Notes: generated by a model not told the origin, from the letters alone. Positions 1 through 6,809 are shown, counted from the stretch's first letter. The stretch: DNA of 7,858 nucleotides from Oscillospiraceae bacterium (GCA_022511485.1 JAFLUJ010000081.1:1-7858); one strand, 5' to 3'. Made by a program: numbers and translations.

Positions 1-1014
1 GCTTCTTTTGTGACCGGGTGCAGTTCCTCCGGTTCGGCTGATGCGGATATTCAGACATCTTCCCAGATCCGGGAAGATCAGACCGAAGCAAGCGCTCCTG
101 ATAACGGATCAGTCTCCAAAGGATTTTACGTTGAAGGAACAAAGCTTTTTGACGCAAACGGAAACGAATTTATCTTCCGTGGGATAAACCACGCTCATAC
201 ATGGTTCAAGGATATGGACGACACGGCTATACCCGCTATTGCCGAAACAGGTGCAAATTCCATACGGGTAGTATTTGCCAACGGTATACAGTGGGGAATG
301 GACAACAAGCCAGCTCTTGAAAAGGTCATAAATATGTGCAGGGACAACAAGCTTGTGGCTGTTGTGGAAGTACACGACGGAACAGGCGATGACAGCATCC
401 AGACCCTTGAAAAGATAGCCGATTACTGGGTGAATATGAAGGACGCTCTTATCGGAAATGAGCAGTACGTTATCCTTAACATCGCAAACGAATGGGTCGG
501 CTCATGGAACAGTGAAATATGGCGGGACGGCTATGTTTCCGTTATACCCAAAATTCGGGAGGCAGGTATAGAAAATACCATCATGGTGGATTCCGCAGGC
601 TGGGGACAGTACGGAAAGTGCATTCAGGACTACGGAAAAGAGGTCTTTGATTCCGATCCTCTGGCAAATACGATGTTTTCTGTTCATATGTACGGCTCTG
701 CGGGAAAGAATGAAAAAACTATAAAGTCCAATATTGAAGGAGCAACAGATCAGGGACTTTGTATCTGCGTAGGAGAATTCGGGTATAATCATTCCGACGG
801 TGATGTGGACGAGGACTATATCATGCAGTACTGTACCGAAAACGGCATAGGATACATGGGCTGGAGCTGGAAGGGCAACGGCGGCGGAGTGGAGTATCTC
901 GATCTGGCTGACCAATGGGACGGCTCAGTACTTTCTGAGGATTGGGGAGAAAAGCTCATCAACGAAGAGAACGGTATCAGGTCTACTTCAAAGATATGCA
1001 GCGTCTTTGAATAA
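1..1014 (+). CDS. GH5 endo-beta-mannanase-like lipoprotein (5' partial)
   Basis: This is a secreted, membrane-anchored glycoside hydrolase, most likely an endo-beta-1,4-mannanase of GH5 subfamily 8, attacking mannan-type hemicellulose outside the cell. The frame is open from base 1. The first codons read A-S-F-V-T-G-C, a lipobox with the lipidated Cys at 19-21, so the true start and most of the signal peptide lie upstream and the GTG at 10 is not the start. A Ser/Asp-rich linker of about 30 residues follows. Numbering from GTG10, visible GH5 motifs are RGINHAHTW (57-65), NIANEW with the acid/base Glu161 (490-492), HMY (226-228), GEFG with the nucleophile Glu256 (775-777) and WSWKGN (285-290). 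By memory these and the surrounding sequence resemble alkaline Bacillus mannanases closely. Cellulase activity is less likely but cannot be excluded. The domain is complete with no trailing carbohydrate-binding or dockerin module. It appears to be transcribed separately from the lipid operon downstream. Confidence 0.9.
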   Translation, partial: ASFVTGCSSSGSADADIQTSSQIREDQTEASAPDNGSVSKGFYVEGTKLFDANGNEFIFRGINHAHTWFKDMDDTAIPAIAETGANSIRVVFANGIQWGMDNKPALEKVINMCRDNKLVAVVEVHDGTGDDSIQTLEKIADYWVNMKDALIGNEQYVILNIANEWVGSWNSEIWRDGYVSVIPKIREAGIENTIMVDSAGWGQYGKCIQDYGKEVFDSDPLANTMFSVHMYGSAGKNEKTIKSNIEGATDQGLCICVGEFGYNHSDGDVDEDYIMQYCTENGIGYMGWSWKGNGGGVEYLDLADQWDGSVLSEDWGEKLINEENGIRSTSKICSVFE

Positions 1015-1039
1015 TTTATACTATGTCTCGATCAAAATA

Positions 1040-1068
1040 TTGACATTTGTCATAAAAAATGATATAAT
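1040..1068 (+). promoter_or_regulatory. Consensus sigma-A promoter of the lipid operon
   Basis: TTGACA (1040-1045) and TATAAT (1063-1068) are separated by exactly 17 bases, and TG at 1060-1061 adds an extended -10 element. Both hexamers match the vegetative consensus perfectly. Transcription should start near 1075, giving an untranslated leader of about 55 bases before the DgkA-family gene. This is seen directly in the sequence. That it drives the whole downstream operon is inferred from the absence of any other sizeable gap. A short palindrome TGACA-TT-TGTCA (1041-1052) overlaps the -35 box. Confidence 0.85.
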
Positions 1069-1072
1069 CGGA

Positions 1073-1102
1073 ATGAGAACTTGTTCTCATAGAATAAGTT
1101 CT
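1073..1102. promoter_or_regulatory. Palindromic operator candidate, two tandem copies
   Basis: ATGAGAAC-TT-GTTCTCAT (1073-1090) is a perfect 8+8 inverted repeat beginning 4 bases after the -10 box, so it covers the predicted transcription start. Immediately after it, AGAATAAGTTCT (1091-1102) repeats the core AGAACTTGTTCT (1076-1087) with three changes and keeps the AGAA-N4-TTCT symmetry. The two centres are 15 bases apart. The position suits a repressor that blocks initiation. The regulator is not in the window and the motif is not one I can assign: the GAAC and GTTC halves are 2 bases apart, not 4 as in the Bacillus LexA box. In RNA the first copy could instead fold as a hairpin with a CUUG loop. 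Confidence 0.55.
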
Positions 1103-1130
1103 GACTTTACAGCAGAAAATCGGTGATCAT

Positions 1131-1484
1131 ATGAAGAACAAAAACATTTTTCAAAGCATTCGCTGCGCACTTCGCGGAATGAAAAGTGGATTTGTCACAG
1201 AACATAATTTTAAAATATATTCTGTTATTGCAATTGTTTTTCTCATAATAAATATAATTATTTCAGCCGGGGCTTACGATTATGTCATCCTTGTCATTCT
1301 GACCTGCTCTGCTTTTGCTGCCGAATACATAAATACAGCAATAGAACGCATTTGTGACCGTTTTTATGATGAAAAAGACAATGATATAGGATTCATAAAG
1401 GACATAGGCTCGGCGGTGGTTCTTATATCGGGATTTGCCTTTTTTATCGGGGAGGGAATAATTATTATTTCAAAGCTGTTATGA
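1131..1484 (+). CDS. dgkA: DgkA-family lipid kinase (diacylglycerol/undecaprenol kinase)
   Basis: This is a small integral membrane kinase that phosphorylates a lipid alcohol with ATP. In Gram-positive bacteria the family usually acts on undecaprenol, while in E. coli it acts on diacylglycerol. The 117 residues show the family pattern: amphipathic N-terminus, E24-x-N26, three predicted membrane segments (about 30-46, 50-68, 93-113), the signature E65-x2-N68-T-A-I-E72, D76, and K90-D91 before the last helix. The length is normal for the family. ATG 1131 is preceded by GGTGA (1122-1126), a modest and rather close ribosome binding site. It is first in the operon, directly behind the promoter and operator, and its stop overlaps the next start (ATGA). 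Next to CTP-activating and headgroup genes, a role in making a lipid phosphate for the next enzyme is a reasonable inference, but the substrate is not shown. Confidence 0.9.
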   Translation: MKNKNIFQSIRCALRGMKSGFVTEHNFKIYSVIAIVFLIINIIISAGAYDYVILVILTCSAFAAEYINTAIERICDRFYDEKDNDIGFIKDIGSAVVLISGFAFFIGEGIIIISKLL

Positions 1485-2056
1485 TTATAAAAATGCTCGT
1501 AACAATGACGCCGGTTATTCTGGCAGGGATAATGAATATGCTGTTTGTCAGAACGTACTTTTGCAAAAAACATAATGCTCCTATCGATGCCGGAAAGCTC
1601 TTCTTTGACGGAAAAAGGCTCTTTGGGGAAAACAAGACCTGGACAGGCTTTTTCGGAATGATCGCTGCGGGCGCTGTTTCCCAGACCTTTTGGGGAATTA
1701 TTTGTCTGACCATGCTTCCGGATCTGAACTATTTTTATGAATATCATAAAAACACTATCCTCTTCAATCTGGCAGCAGGAGCGTTAGTCGGATCTGCATA
1801 TGTTCTGTTTGAGCTTCCCAACAGCTTTATAAAGCGAAGACTGGATATTCCCTGCGGAAAAACAGACAAAGGGATAAAGGGAATAATATTTTTTCTCGTT
1901 GATCAGATAGATTCGCTTATAGGAGTGGGATTGGTTTTTGCGGCGATCTGTCCGATGCCGGTATGGCAGTATTTCTTGTATATCCTGCTTGGAGCGGCAA
2001 TCCACATTGCAGTAAATCTTATTCTTTACAAAATAAAAATACGCAGGAATTTTTGA
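1481..2056 (+). CDS. CarS-like CDP-archaeol/CDP-diacylglycerol synthase family protein
   Basis: This is a membrane cytidylyltransferase of the CarS (formerly DUF46) family, relatives of CdsA, which activate a lipid phosphate with CTP to give a CDP-lipid and pyrophosphate. In archaea the substrate is unsaturated archaetidic acid; in this bacterium phosphatidic acid or another lipid phosphate is possible. The 191 residues contain hydrophobic segments at about 5-25, 57-80, 93-112, 135-157 and 163-185. They carry the family motifs P34-I-D36, D43-G-K-R-x2-G49-x2-K52-T-W-x-G56, E111-L-P-N-S-F-x-K-R-R120 and D141-Q-x-D144-S-x2-G148. ATG 1481 overlaps the upstream stop by 4 bases, suggesting translational coupling. 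A purine-rich GGAGGG (1451-1456) lies 24 bases away, too far to be an ordinary ribosome binding site. ATG 1493 is an alternative start that would lose only four residues. Seven bases separate it from the CDP-alcohol transferase that would use its product. Confidence 0.82.
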   Translation: MIIKMLVTMTPVILAGIMNMLFVRTYFCKKHNAPIDAGKLFFDGKRLFGENKTWTGFFGMIAAGAVSQTFWGIICLTMLPDLNYFYEYHKNTILFNLAAGALVGSAYVLFELPNSFIKRRLDIPCGKTDKGIKGIIFFLVDQIDSLIGVGLVFAAICPMPVWQYFLYILLGAAIHIAVNLILYKIKIRRNF

Positions 2057-2063
2057 GGAAATT

Positions 2064-2675
2064 ATGATAGGAAAATATAACCCATCGGTGATCTTAACAT
2101 ATATCGGAGTATGCATTTCCATAGCCGGAATGGCTCTGGTATTCCGCGGAAATCTTTCCGCGGCAATGATATGCTTTATTTTTGCGGGGATATGCGATCT
2201 TTTTGACGGAGTTATCGCGCGGAAATGCAAACGTACAGAAGAAGAAAAGCAGTTCGGAGTGCAGATAGATTCCATGGCGGATATGATCTCATTTGTGGCA
2301 TTCCCTGTTGTAATAGGACTGAATTCCGCAGGTGAAGATCTGTGGCTGACTGTTCCTGTAATGATGCTGTATTCTCTTTGCGGAATAATAAGGCTGGCAT
2401 GGTTCAATATGACCACAAACTCCGAGGGAAACAGAAAATATTATGACGGACTTCCCGTAACCTATTCAGCGCTGATCTTTCCGCTTCTGTGGCTGCTGAA
2501 CGGATATGTCAGCGAATTTCTGTTTTCGATTTTGTGGACAGCAGCATACATCGTGACAGCATTTTTATTTGTGCTTAATATAAAGATCCGCAAGCCCACA
2601 GGCGTATGGTATGTTATTTTCGGCGTACTTGCGATCACAGTTGCTGCCGTTATAATTGTTAAAGAAGTGCTATGA
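2064..2675 (+). CDS. pssA: CDP-alcohol phosphatidyltransferase, phosphatidylserine synthase type
   Basis: This membrane enzyme displaces CMP from a CDP-lipid with an alcohol, most likely L-serine, to give phosphatidylserine. The full CDP-alcohol phosphotransferase signature is present: D45-x2-D48-G-x2-A-R53, then G65-x3-D69-x3-D73, with all four metal-binding Asp residues intact. The D-S-x-A-D-M-x-S-F stretch (69-77) is typical of the membrane-bound type II serine synthases rather than of phosphatidylglycerophosphate synthases. About six hydrophobic segments are visible over 203 residues, a usual length. The ribosome binding site AGGA (2056-2059) overlaps the preceding stop codon and lies just before ATG 2064. 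The stop overlaps the start of the decarboxylase gene (ATGA), which supports serine as the substrate. An archaetidylserine-synthase-like specificity is possible given the CarS-like neighbour, and this is inference. Confidence 0.9.
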   Translation: MIGKYNPSVILTYIGVCISIAGMALVFRGNLSAAMICFIFAGICDLFDGVIARKCKRTEEEKQFGVQIDSMADMISFVAFPVVIGLNSAGEDLWLTVPVMMLYSLCGIIRLAWFNMTTNSEGNRKYYDGLPVTYSALIFPLLWLLNGYVSEFLFSILWTAAYIVTAFLFVLNIKIRKPTGVWYVIFGVLAITVAAVIIVKEVL

Positions 2676-3529
2676 AAATTTACGACAGAAAATCAGGTGT
2701 TTACACCGAAGAAAAGGAATACGGAAAGAAAAAGCTTGAATTTCTTTATAATACCCTATTGGGAAGGATCTTGCTGAAGCTTGTTTTTGCGAGAAAATAT
2801 TATTCTGTTATCAACGGTATATTTATGAAAAGCAAAAGCTCCGTGAAAAAGATCGCGCCCTTTTTAGAGGAATATTCCATATCTCTTGAAGACTGCGAAA
2901 AAACAGAATTCGCTTCATTTGATGATTTCTTTACACGGAAAAAGAAAAGATATTTTTCCTCCGAAAGTGAGGAGCGGTTGATTTCTCCTGCGGACGGAAG
3001 ACTTTCGGTGTTTGAGATAAACGAAGACCTGACACTGAAAATCAAAAACAGCATTTACACTCTTGAGGAGCTTACGGGAAATAATGCAGATCTGTCCCCA
3101 TATAAGGGCGGGATATGCCTTGTATATCGTCTGGCAGTTGAAGATCATCACAGATACGTTTTTGTAGATGATGGTGTCGTCCGGGATACCAAAATCATAA
3201 AGGGAGAGCTTCATACTGTGAGACCTATATCGGAAAAATACCGTGTTTTCAGCCGGAATCACAGAGTATGCACGATCATGGACACTAAGCATTTCGGCAG
3301 GATGATCCAGATAGAAGTGGGAGCGCTCCAGGTAGGAAAGATAAACAATCATCCGGTGAAAAGCTTCAGGAGACTGGACGAAAAGGGATATTTCAGTTAC
3401 GGAGGCTCTACGATAATACAGATATTTGGAAAGGATTCTGTGGAAATAGACAGTGACATAACCGAAAAGGACTGCGAAGTCCTTGTACGGACAGGTGAAG
3501 GTATCGGCACAAAAAAAGAGGTTCTCTAA
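2672..3529 (+). CDS. psd: Phosphatidylserine decarboxylase proenzyme
   Basis: This enzyme decarboxylates phosphatidylserine to phosphatidylethanolamine at the membrane. The proenzyme cleaves itself at G244-G245-S246-T247 (3401-3412), between G245 and S246, leaving a beta chain of about 245 residues and a 40-residue alpha chain with an N-terminal pyruvoyl group. Other family motifs are S-P-A-D108-G, E157-D-H-H160-R-Y, L180-H181-T-V-R-P and V-G-A-L-x-V-G-K-I. The 285 residues are close to other clostridial forms. Compared by eye with E. coli Psd, the D-Y-H-R-V-H block reads D-H-H-R-Y-V here, so the residue equivalent to the catalytic His147 appears to be Val163. H181 lies where E. coli has Phe in its L-F-S-V segment. 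ATG 2672 overlaps the pssA stop by 4 bases and has no strong ribosome binding site, so coupling is likely. Pairing with pssA makes the function secure. Confidence 0.92.
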   Translation: MKIYDRKSGVYTEEKEYGKKKLEFLYNTLLGRILLKLVFARKYYSVINGIFMKSKSSVKKIAPFLEEYSISLEDCEKTEFASFDDFFTRKKKRYFSSESEERLISPADGRLSVFEINEDLTLKIKNSIYTLEELTGNNADLSPYKGGICLVYRLAVEDHHRYVFVDDGVVRDTKIIKGELHTVRPISEKYRVFSRNHRVCTIMDTKHFGRMIQIEVGALQVGKINNHPVKSFRRLDEKGYFSYGGSTIIQIFGKDSVEIDSDITEKDCEVLVRTGEGIGTKKEVL

Positions 3530-3534
3530 GGGAG
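3528..3534 (+). promoter_or_regulatory. Ribosome binding site that fixes the UbiA-like start
   Basis: AAGGGAG ends 8 bases before ATG 3543 and overlaps the psd stop codon. It decides for ATG 3543 over the in-frame TTG at 3483, which lies inside psd, has no comparable site, and would add 20 residues (polar and basic) not typical of the family. The 12 bases AAGGGAGAAATA recur with identical spacing before the ligase gene at 6810. Confidence 0.8.
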
Positions 3535-3542
3535 AAATATCT

Positions 3543-4442
3543 ATGCTGAAAAGATTGAATATTTACTTTAAGGAAATGTATCCGATCATACCTCGGCTTC
3601 TGCTGGGAATAATTATTTTTGGTGAAATATATTTTATTGTTATCCTGAATAACGGCATAACAGATTTCCAGATAAATATACAGGAATTTATCGGCGGATT
3701 TACGGTATTCAGCTTTCTGTTGTTGCTGCGAATTGCGGACGACTTCAAGGATTACGAGCTGGACTGCCGGCTGTTTTCTGAAAGACCACTTCCGTCGGGA
3801 CGGGTGAAAAAAAGCGATCTGGGCATCTTCGTGGGAATCCTTATCGCTGTGACAGTGACCCTCAACGTTGTTTTTATGAACAACTTCGGATTTTTTCTGT
3901 TCCTTTATATTTACGGAACGCTGATGTCACTGTGGTTTTTCCACAAGAAAAAAATTCAGAAAAGTCTGCCTCTTGCCCTTGTGACCCACAACCCTGTCCA
4001 GATGATAATGAATATATACATAATTTCATTTACCTGCATTAAATATGGACTGGATTTCTTTACATGGACAAATTTCCTTGCAGCGTGGACGTTATACTTT
4101 CCTGCACTTATCTGGGAGGTCTCCCGGAAAATAAGAGCTCCCAAGGACGAAACAGAATATGTCACATACTCCAAACTTTTCGGTTATAAGAGATCCACTG
4201 TCTTCGTGCTGATCCTTACATGGGTGGATATTCTCACAAACGTGCTTCTTGTATGGAATCTTAATAAAATTTCCATTGCCGCACTGCTTCTCAATACGGG
4301 ATGGATGACATGGAAATTCGCTCAGTTTATAAAAGATCCGGAAAGGTTCAGAATAGTCGATAAGGTGGAACGCTATACATACATTCAGGAAACCATGATG
4401 CTGCTTACTATCGCGGCATATATAATGTTCGGGAAAATATAA
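3543..4442 (+). CDS. UbiA-superfamily membrane prenyltransferase-like protein
   Basis: This is a polytopic membrane protein of the UbiA superfamily, whose members transfer an isoprenoid chain from a prenyl diphosphate to an aromatic ring, a glycerol phosphate ether or a sugar phosphate. In 299 residues about eight to nine hydrophobic segments are visible. The first Asp-rich motif is clear: D66-D67-x2-D70-Y-E-L-D74, followed by E80-R-P-L-P-S-G-R87, the usual cytoplasmic loop. Asp66 stands where most relatives have Asn. The second Asp-rich motif in the matching loop is not canonical: the region reads E192-V-S-R-K-I-R-A-P-K-D202-E-T-E205, then Y-V-T-Y-S-K-L-F-G214. The fold assignment is sound; the donor and acceptor are unknown. 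It lies 13 bases after psd and 4 before the dikinase, so it is co-transcribed with both. No quinone biosynthesis gene accompanies it, which argues against a standard ubiquinone or menaquinone role. Confidence 0.8.
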   Translation: MLKRLNIYFKEMYPIIPRLLLGIIIFGEIYFIVILNNGITDFQINIQEFIGGFTVFSFLLLLRIADDFKDYELDCRLFSERPLPSGRVKKSDLGIFVGILIAVTVTLNVVFMNNFGFFLFLYIYGTLMSLWFFHKKKIQKSLPLALVTHNPVQMIMNIYIISFTCIKYGLDFFTWTNFLAAWTLYFPALIWEVSRKIRAPKDETEYVTYSKLFGYKRSTVFVLILTWVDILTNVLLVWNLNKISIAALLLNTGWMTWKFAQFIKDPERFRIVDKVERYTYIQETMMLLTIAAYIMFGKI

Positions 4443-4446
4443 CGCT

Positions 4447-6807
4447 ATGATAATTACGAAAGAAAATTTCAGACAATATAAAACCGGAGCAAAAGCAGAA
4501 AATCTTTTTATCATGCAGGAAAACGGCATAAACGTGCCTGAGTTCTTCTGCACGGATATAAGCTGCGCTAAAGAAGCCTCAGATCATGCTTTAAAAGAAT
4601 TTTCCGAAACAAGCTTGTTTTCGGTAAGATCGTCCTCCTCAGCCGAGGACAGCGAAAACGCTTCCTTTGCAGGACAGTTCCGCACATATCTCAATGTCAG
4701 GCGCAGGGATATTGAGGAATACATAAAAAAGACTGCACAGCCTATGGAAACGGAGGGTTTTAAGGAATACTGTCAAAAAAACGGAATAAGCACAGAGGAT
4801 ATTCAGATAAGCGTAATTGTGCAGGAAATGATCTCTGCCGATATTTCCGGAGTTATTTTTACCGCTAATCCTCAGGGACTGTTAAATGAAATGGTGATAG
4901 CGGTCGGAAACGGTACTGGAGATAATGTTGTGGAGGACAAGACCGACACCACAACATATTATTACAATACAACTGACCGGCAGTATTACTATGAGAAAAA
5001 AGGAAGCTCTCCCCTTCTTGATAATATTCTCCTTGAAGAGATCATATCCGTATCCGAAAGAATACGGGAAATTTTCGGACATGAGTGTGATATAGAATTT
5101 GCCGTAAAGGACGGGATCCTTTACATTTTACAGGCAAGGCCGATCACTACGCTGACCCAAAGCAGTTCACCGATAATTCTTGACAACAGCAACATTATGG
5201 AAAGCTATCCGGGAATCACCCTGCCTCTTACACAAAGCTTTATCAAAGACGCTTATTACTGCGTTTTTCGCTCGGTACTGCTGCGGCTTACCCATGAAAA
5301 GGACACCGTTGCAAAGGCTGACAACATTCTGCGAAGCATGGTTGACGCCTGCAACGGACGGATCTATTACCGCATAAGCAACTGGTACGATATAATTATG
5401 TTTCTGCCGTTCAGCAAAAAAATAATTCCTGTCTGGCAGGAAATGCTGGGCGTAAAAACAAAAACGGTAACGGCTCATTCCGATATTAAACCGGGCTTTG
5501 TAACTCATGCAAAGGTAACGCTTTCTTTTTTTGATCTTATTATAAAATGTCCTAAGCTTATGGAAGAGCTGGACAGATATTTTTCCGACATTCTTGAAAA
5601 ATTCCGCTCCGTTGATATTTCATCTGCTTCGGATACCGAAATTCTGGAGCATTATCAGAATATAAAAAATATGGTTGCGGAAAAATGGGATATAACCCTT
5701 GTAAATGATATGTACTCGTTTATTTATACCGGACTTCTCAAAGCATATCTTAAAGCAAAAAAAATTTCCGATATTGAAGAAACAGCAAACCGTTACATTT
5801 CGGGACTGAACGGGCTTGAAAGCATGAAGCCTGTCAATTCGCTTATCCGGCTTGCAGAAACTGCAAAAAAGGAAAACCGAATTGAACGTCTCAGAAAAAT
5901 TTCCTCAAATGAGGATTTTTACAATTTTGTTTCGGAGGAAAATGACAGCTTTTCCGAAAAGCTTACAGAATATATCGAACAGTACGGAGACCGTAATGTA
6001 AATGAGCTTAAGCTTGAAAGCAAAACGTTCCGTACAGACCCTGTTTTGTTGATAAACTCTGTCCTGGAATATGCTGAAAACGGAACCTCCGTCGTTCAGG
6101 AGGAAGAGATCACAGTCCCGAAAGGAATTACAGGAGCTCTTGCAAGAAGGGCGGCTCTGGGTATCAAAAACCGCGAAAGATCAAGACTTCACCGAAGCAG
6201 ACTTTATGGCATGATGAGAACTATGATGCTGAAAATAGGAGAAAATCTTGCGGCGGCAGGGCAGATCTCCTGTCGTGAGGATATTTTTATGCTGTCCTTT
6301 GAACAGGTCGAAAAAGCTGTTCATAGCGGAGAAAATATGATGAAAACCATTTCAGAGGTCAGAAAAAAATACGAAATGTTTGAACGGCTTCCTGCATATT
6401 CCCGGCTTGTTTTTGCGGAAGATGTCTTTGACAAGAATCCATCTTCCGTCGGGGAAATGCAGTTCAGTACGGATGACAATGTATTTGTTGGAGTCCCCTG
6501 CTCAAAGGGATGTGCCGAGGGCGAAGTTATTGTTATAACCGATCCGTCCGGGAAAGCAGATACCTCCGGAAAGATCATCGCGGCAAAAATGACCGATCCG
6601 GGCTGGGTTTTTCTTATTGCAGGAGCAAAGGGAATAGTGACGGAAAAAGGTTCGCTGCTTTCTCACACCGCAATAATTTCAAGAGAGCTTGGAAAGCCTG
6701 CCGTCGTGGGGATCGACAACATTACAAGGATATTAAAAAACGGCGATCATATCCGTATTGACGGCGGAACAGGAGAAGTACGGATCACATATCAAAGGGA
6801 GAAATAA
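4447..6807 (+). CDS. PEP-synthase/rifampin-phosphotransferase-like dikinase
   Basis: This is a cytoplasmic dikinase that should split ATP into AMP and phosphate and pass the beta-phosphate through a histidine to an unknown acceptor. The N-terminal ATP-binding domain (about 1-235) shows G14-A-K16-A-E-N-L, V60-R61-S-S-S-S-A-E-D68, A72-S-F-A-G-Q77, V125-Q-E-M-x-S-A-D-x-S-G-V-x-F-T139 and Q229-A-R-P-I-T234. A middle region of roughly 450 residues (about 240-690), largely helical and charged, matches nothing I recognise. The C-terminal swivelling domain (about 695-786) has T-D-P-G-W and G-S-L-L-S-H740-T-A-I-I-S-R-E-L-G-K-P-A-V-V-G with the phosphorylated His740 (6664-6666). Genuine PEP synthase has a further PEP/pyruvate barrel after the His domain; here the protein ends, as in rifampin phosphotransferase (about 865 residues). 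It may be annotated automatically as PEP synthase, probably wrongly. ATG 4447 keeps the GAKAENL motif but has only a weak, distant GGGA upstream, so translation may be coupled to the preceding gene. Confidence 0.85.
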   Translation: MIITKENFRQYKTGAKAENLFIMQENGINVPEFFCTDISCAKEASDHALKEFSETSLFSVRSSSSAEDSENASFAGQFRTYLNVRRRDIEEYIKKTAQPMETEGFKEYCQKNGISTEDIQISVIVQEMISADISGVIFTANPQGLLNEMVIAVGNGTGDNVVEDKTDTTTYYYNTTDRQYYYEKKGSSPLLDNILLEEIISVSERIREIFGHECDIEFAVKDGILYILQARPITTLTQSSSPIILDNSNIMESYPGITLPLTQSFIKDAYYCVFRSVLLRLTHEKDTVAKADNILRSMVDACNGRIYYRISNWYDIIMFLPFSKKIIPVWQEMLGVKTKTVTAHSDIKPGFVTHAKVTLSFFDLIIKCPKLMEELDRYFSDILEKFRSVDISSASDTEILEHYQNIKNMVAEKWDITLVNDMYSFIYTGLLKAYLKAKKISDIEETANRYISGLNGLESMKPVNSLIRLAETAKKENRIERLRKISSNEDFYNFVSEENDSFSEKLTEYIEQYGDRNVNELKLESKTFRTDPVLLINSVLEYAENGTSVVQEEEITVPKGITGALARRAALGIKNRERSRLHRSRLYGMMRTMMLKIGENLAAAGQISCREDIFMLSFEQVEKAVHSGENMMKTISEVRKKYEMFERLPAYSRLVFAEDVFDKNPSSVGEMQFSTDDNVFVGVPCSKGCAEGEVIVITDPSGKADTSGKIIAAKMTDPGWVFLIAGAKGIVTEKGSLLSHTAIISRELGKPAVVGIDNITRILKNGDHIRIDGGTGEVRITYQREK
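6795..6801 (+). promoter_or_regulatory. Ribosome binding site of the AMP-ligase gene
   Basis: AAGGGAG ends 8 bases before ATG 6810 and lies within the last codons of the dikinase gene. It supports ATG 6810 as the start and repeats the site before 3543 in sequence and spacing. Confidence 0.75.
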
Positions 6808-6809
6808 AT

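Noticed and set aside
10..12. GTG at 10 as the start of the GH5 gene
   Set aside because: It lies inside the lipobox, only three codons before the lipidated Cys; the frame is open to base 1, so the start is upstream of the window.
502..915. Minus-strand reading frame within the mannanase gene
   Set aside because: It is opposite the catalytic core of GH5, including the E256 region; no independent coding evidence.
1015..1039. Terminator for the mannanase gene
   Set aside because: No GC-rich stem followed by a T run is present; read-through into the operon or a factor-dependent end remains possible.
1076..1087. LexA (SOS) box
   Set aside because: The Bacillus-type box has GAAC and GTTC separated by 4 bases; here they are separated by 2, and a DNA-damage link to lipid genes is not suggested.
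1784..2416. Long minus-strand reading frame opposite the CarS-like and pssA genes
   Set aside because: It shows no recognisable motif or ribosome binding site and lies opposite two genes with intact family signatures.
3483..3485. TTG at 3483 as start of the UbiA-like gene
   Set aside because: It sits inside psd without a ribosome binding site; ATG 3543 has AAGGGAG at ideal spacing.
4092..4553. Minus-strand reading frame across the UbiA-like/dikinase junction
   Set aside because: It is antisense to clearly conserved protein sequence and has no family features, so it is a shadow frame.
4447..6807. Genuine phosphoenolpyruvate synthase
   Set aside because: The His domain is at the C-terminus and no PEP/pyruvate barrel follows it.
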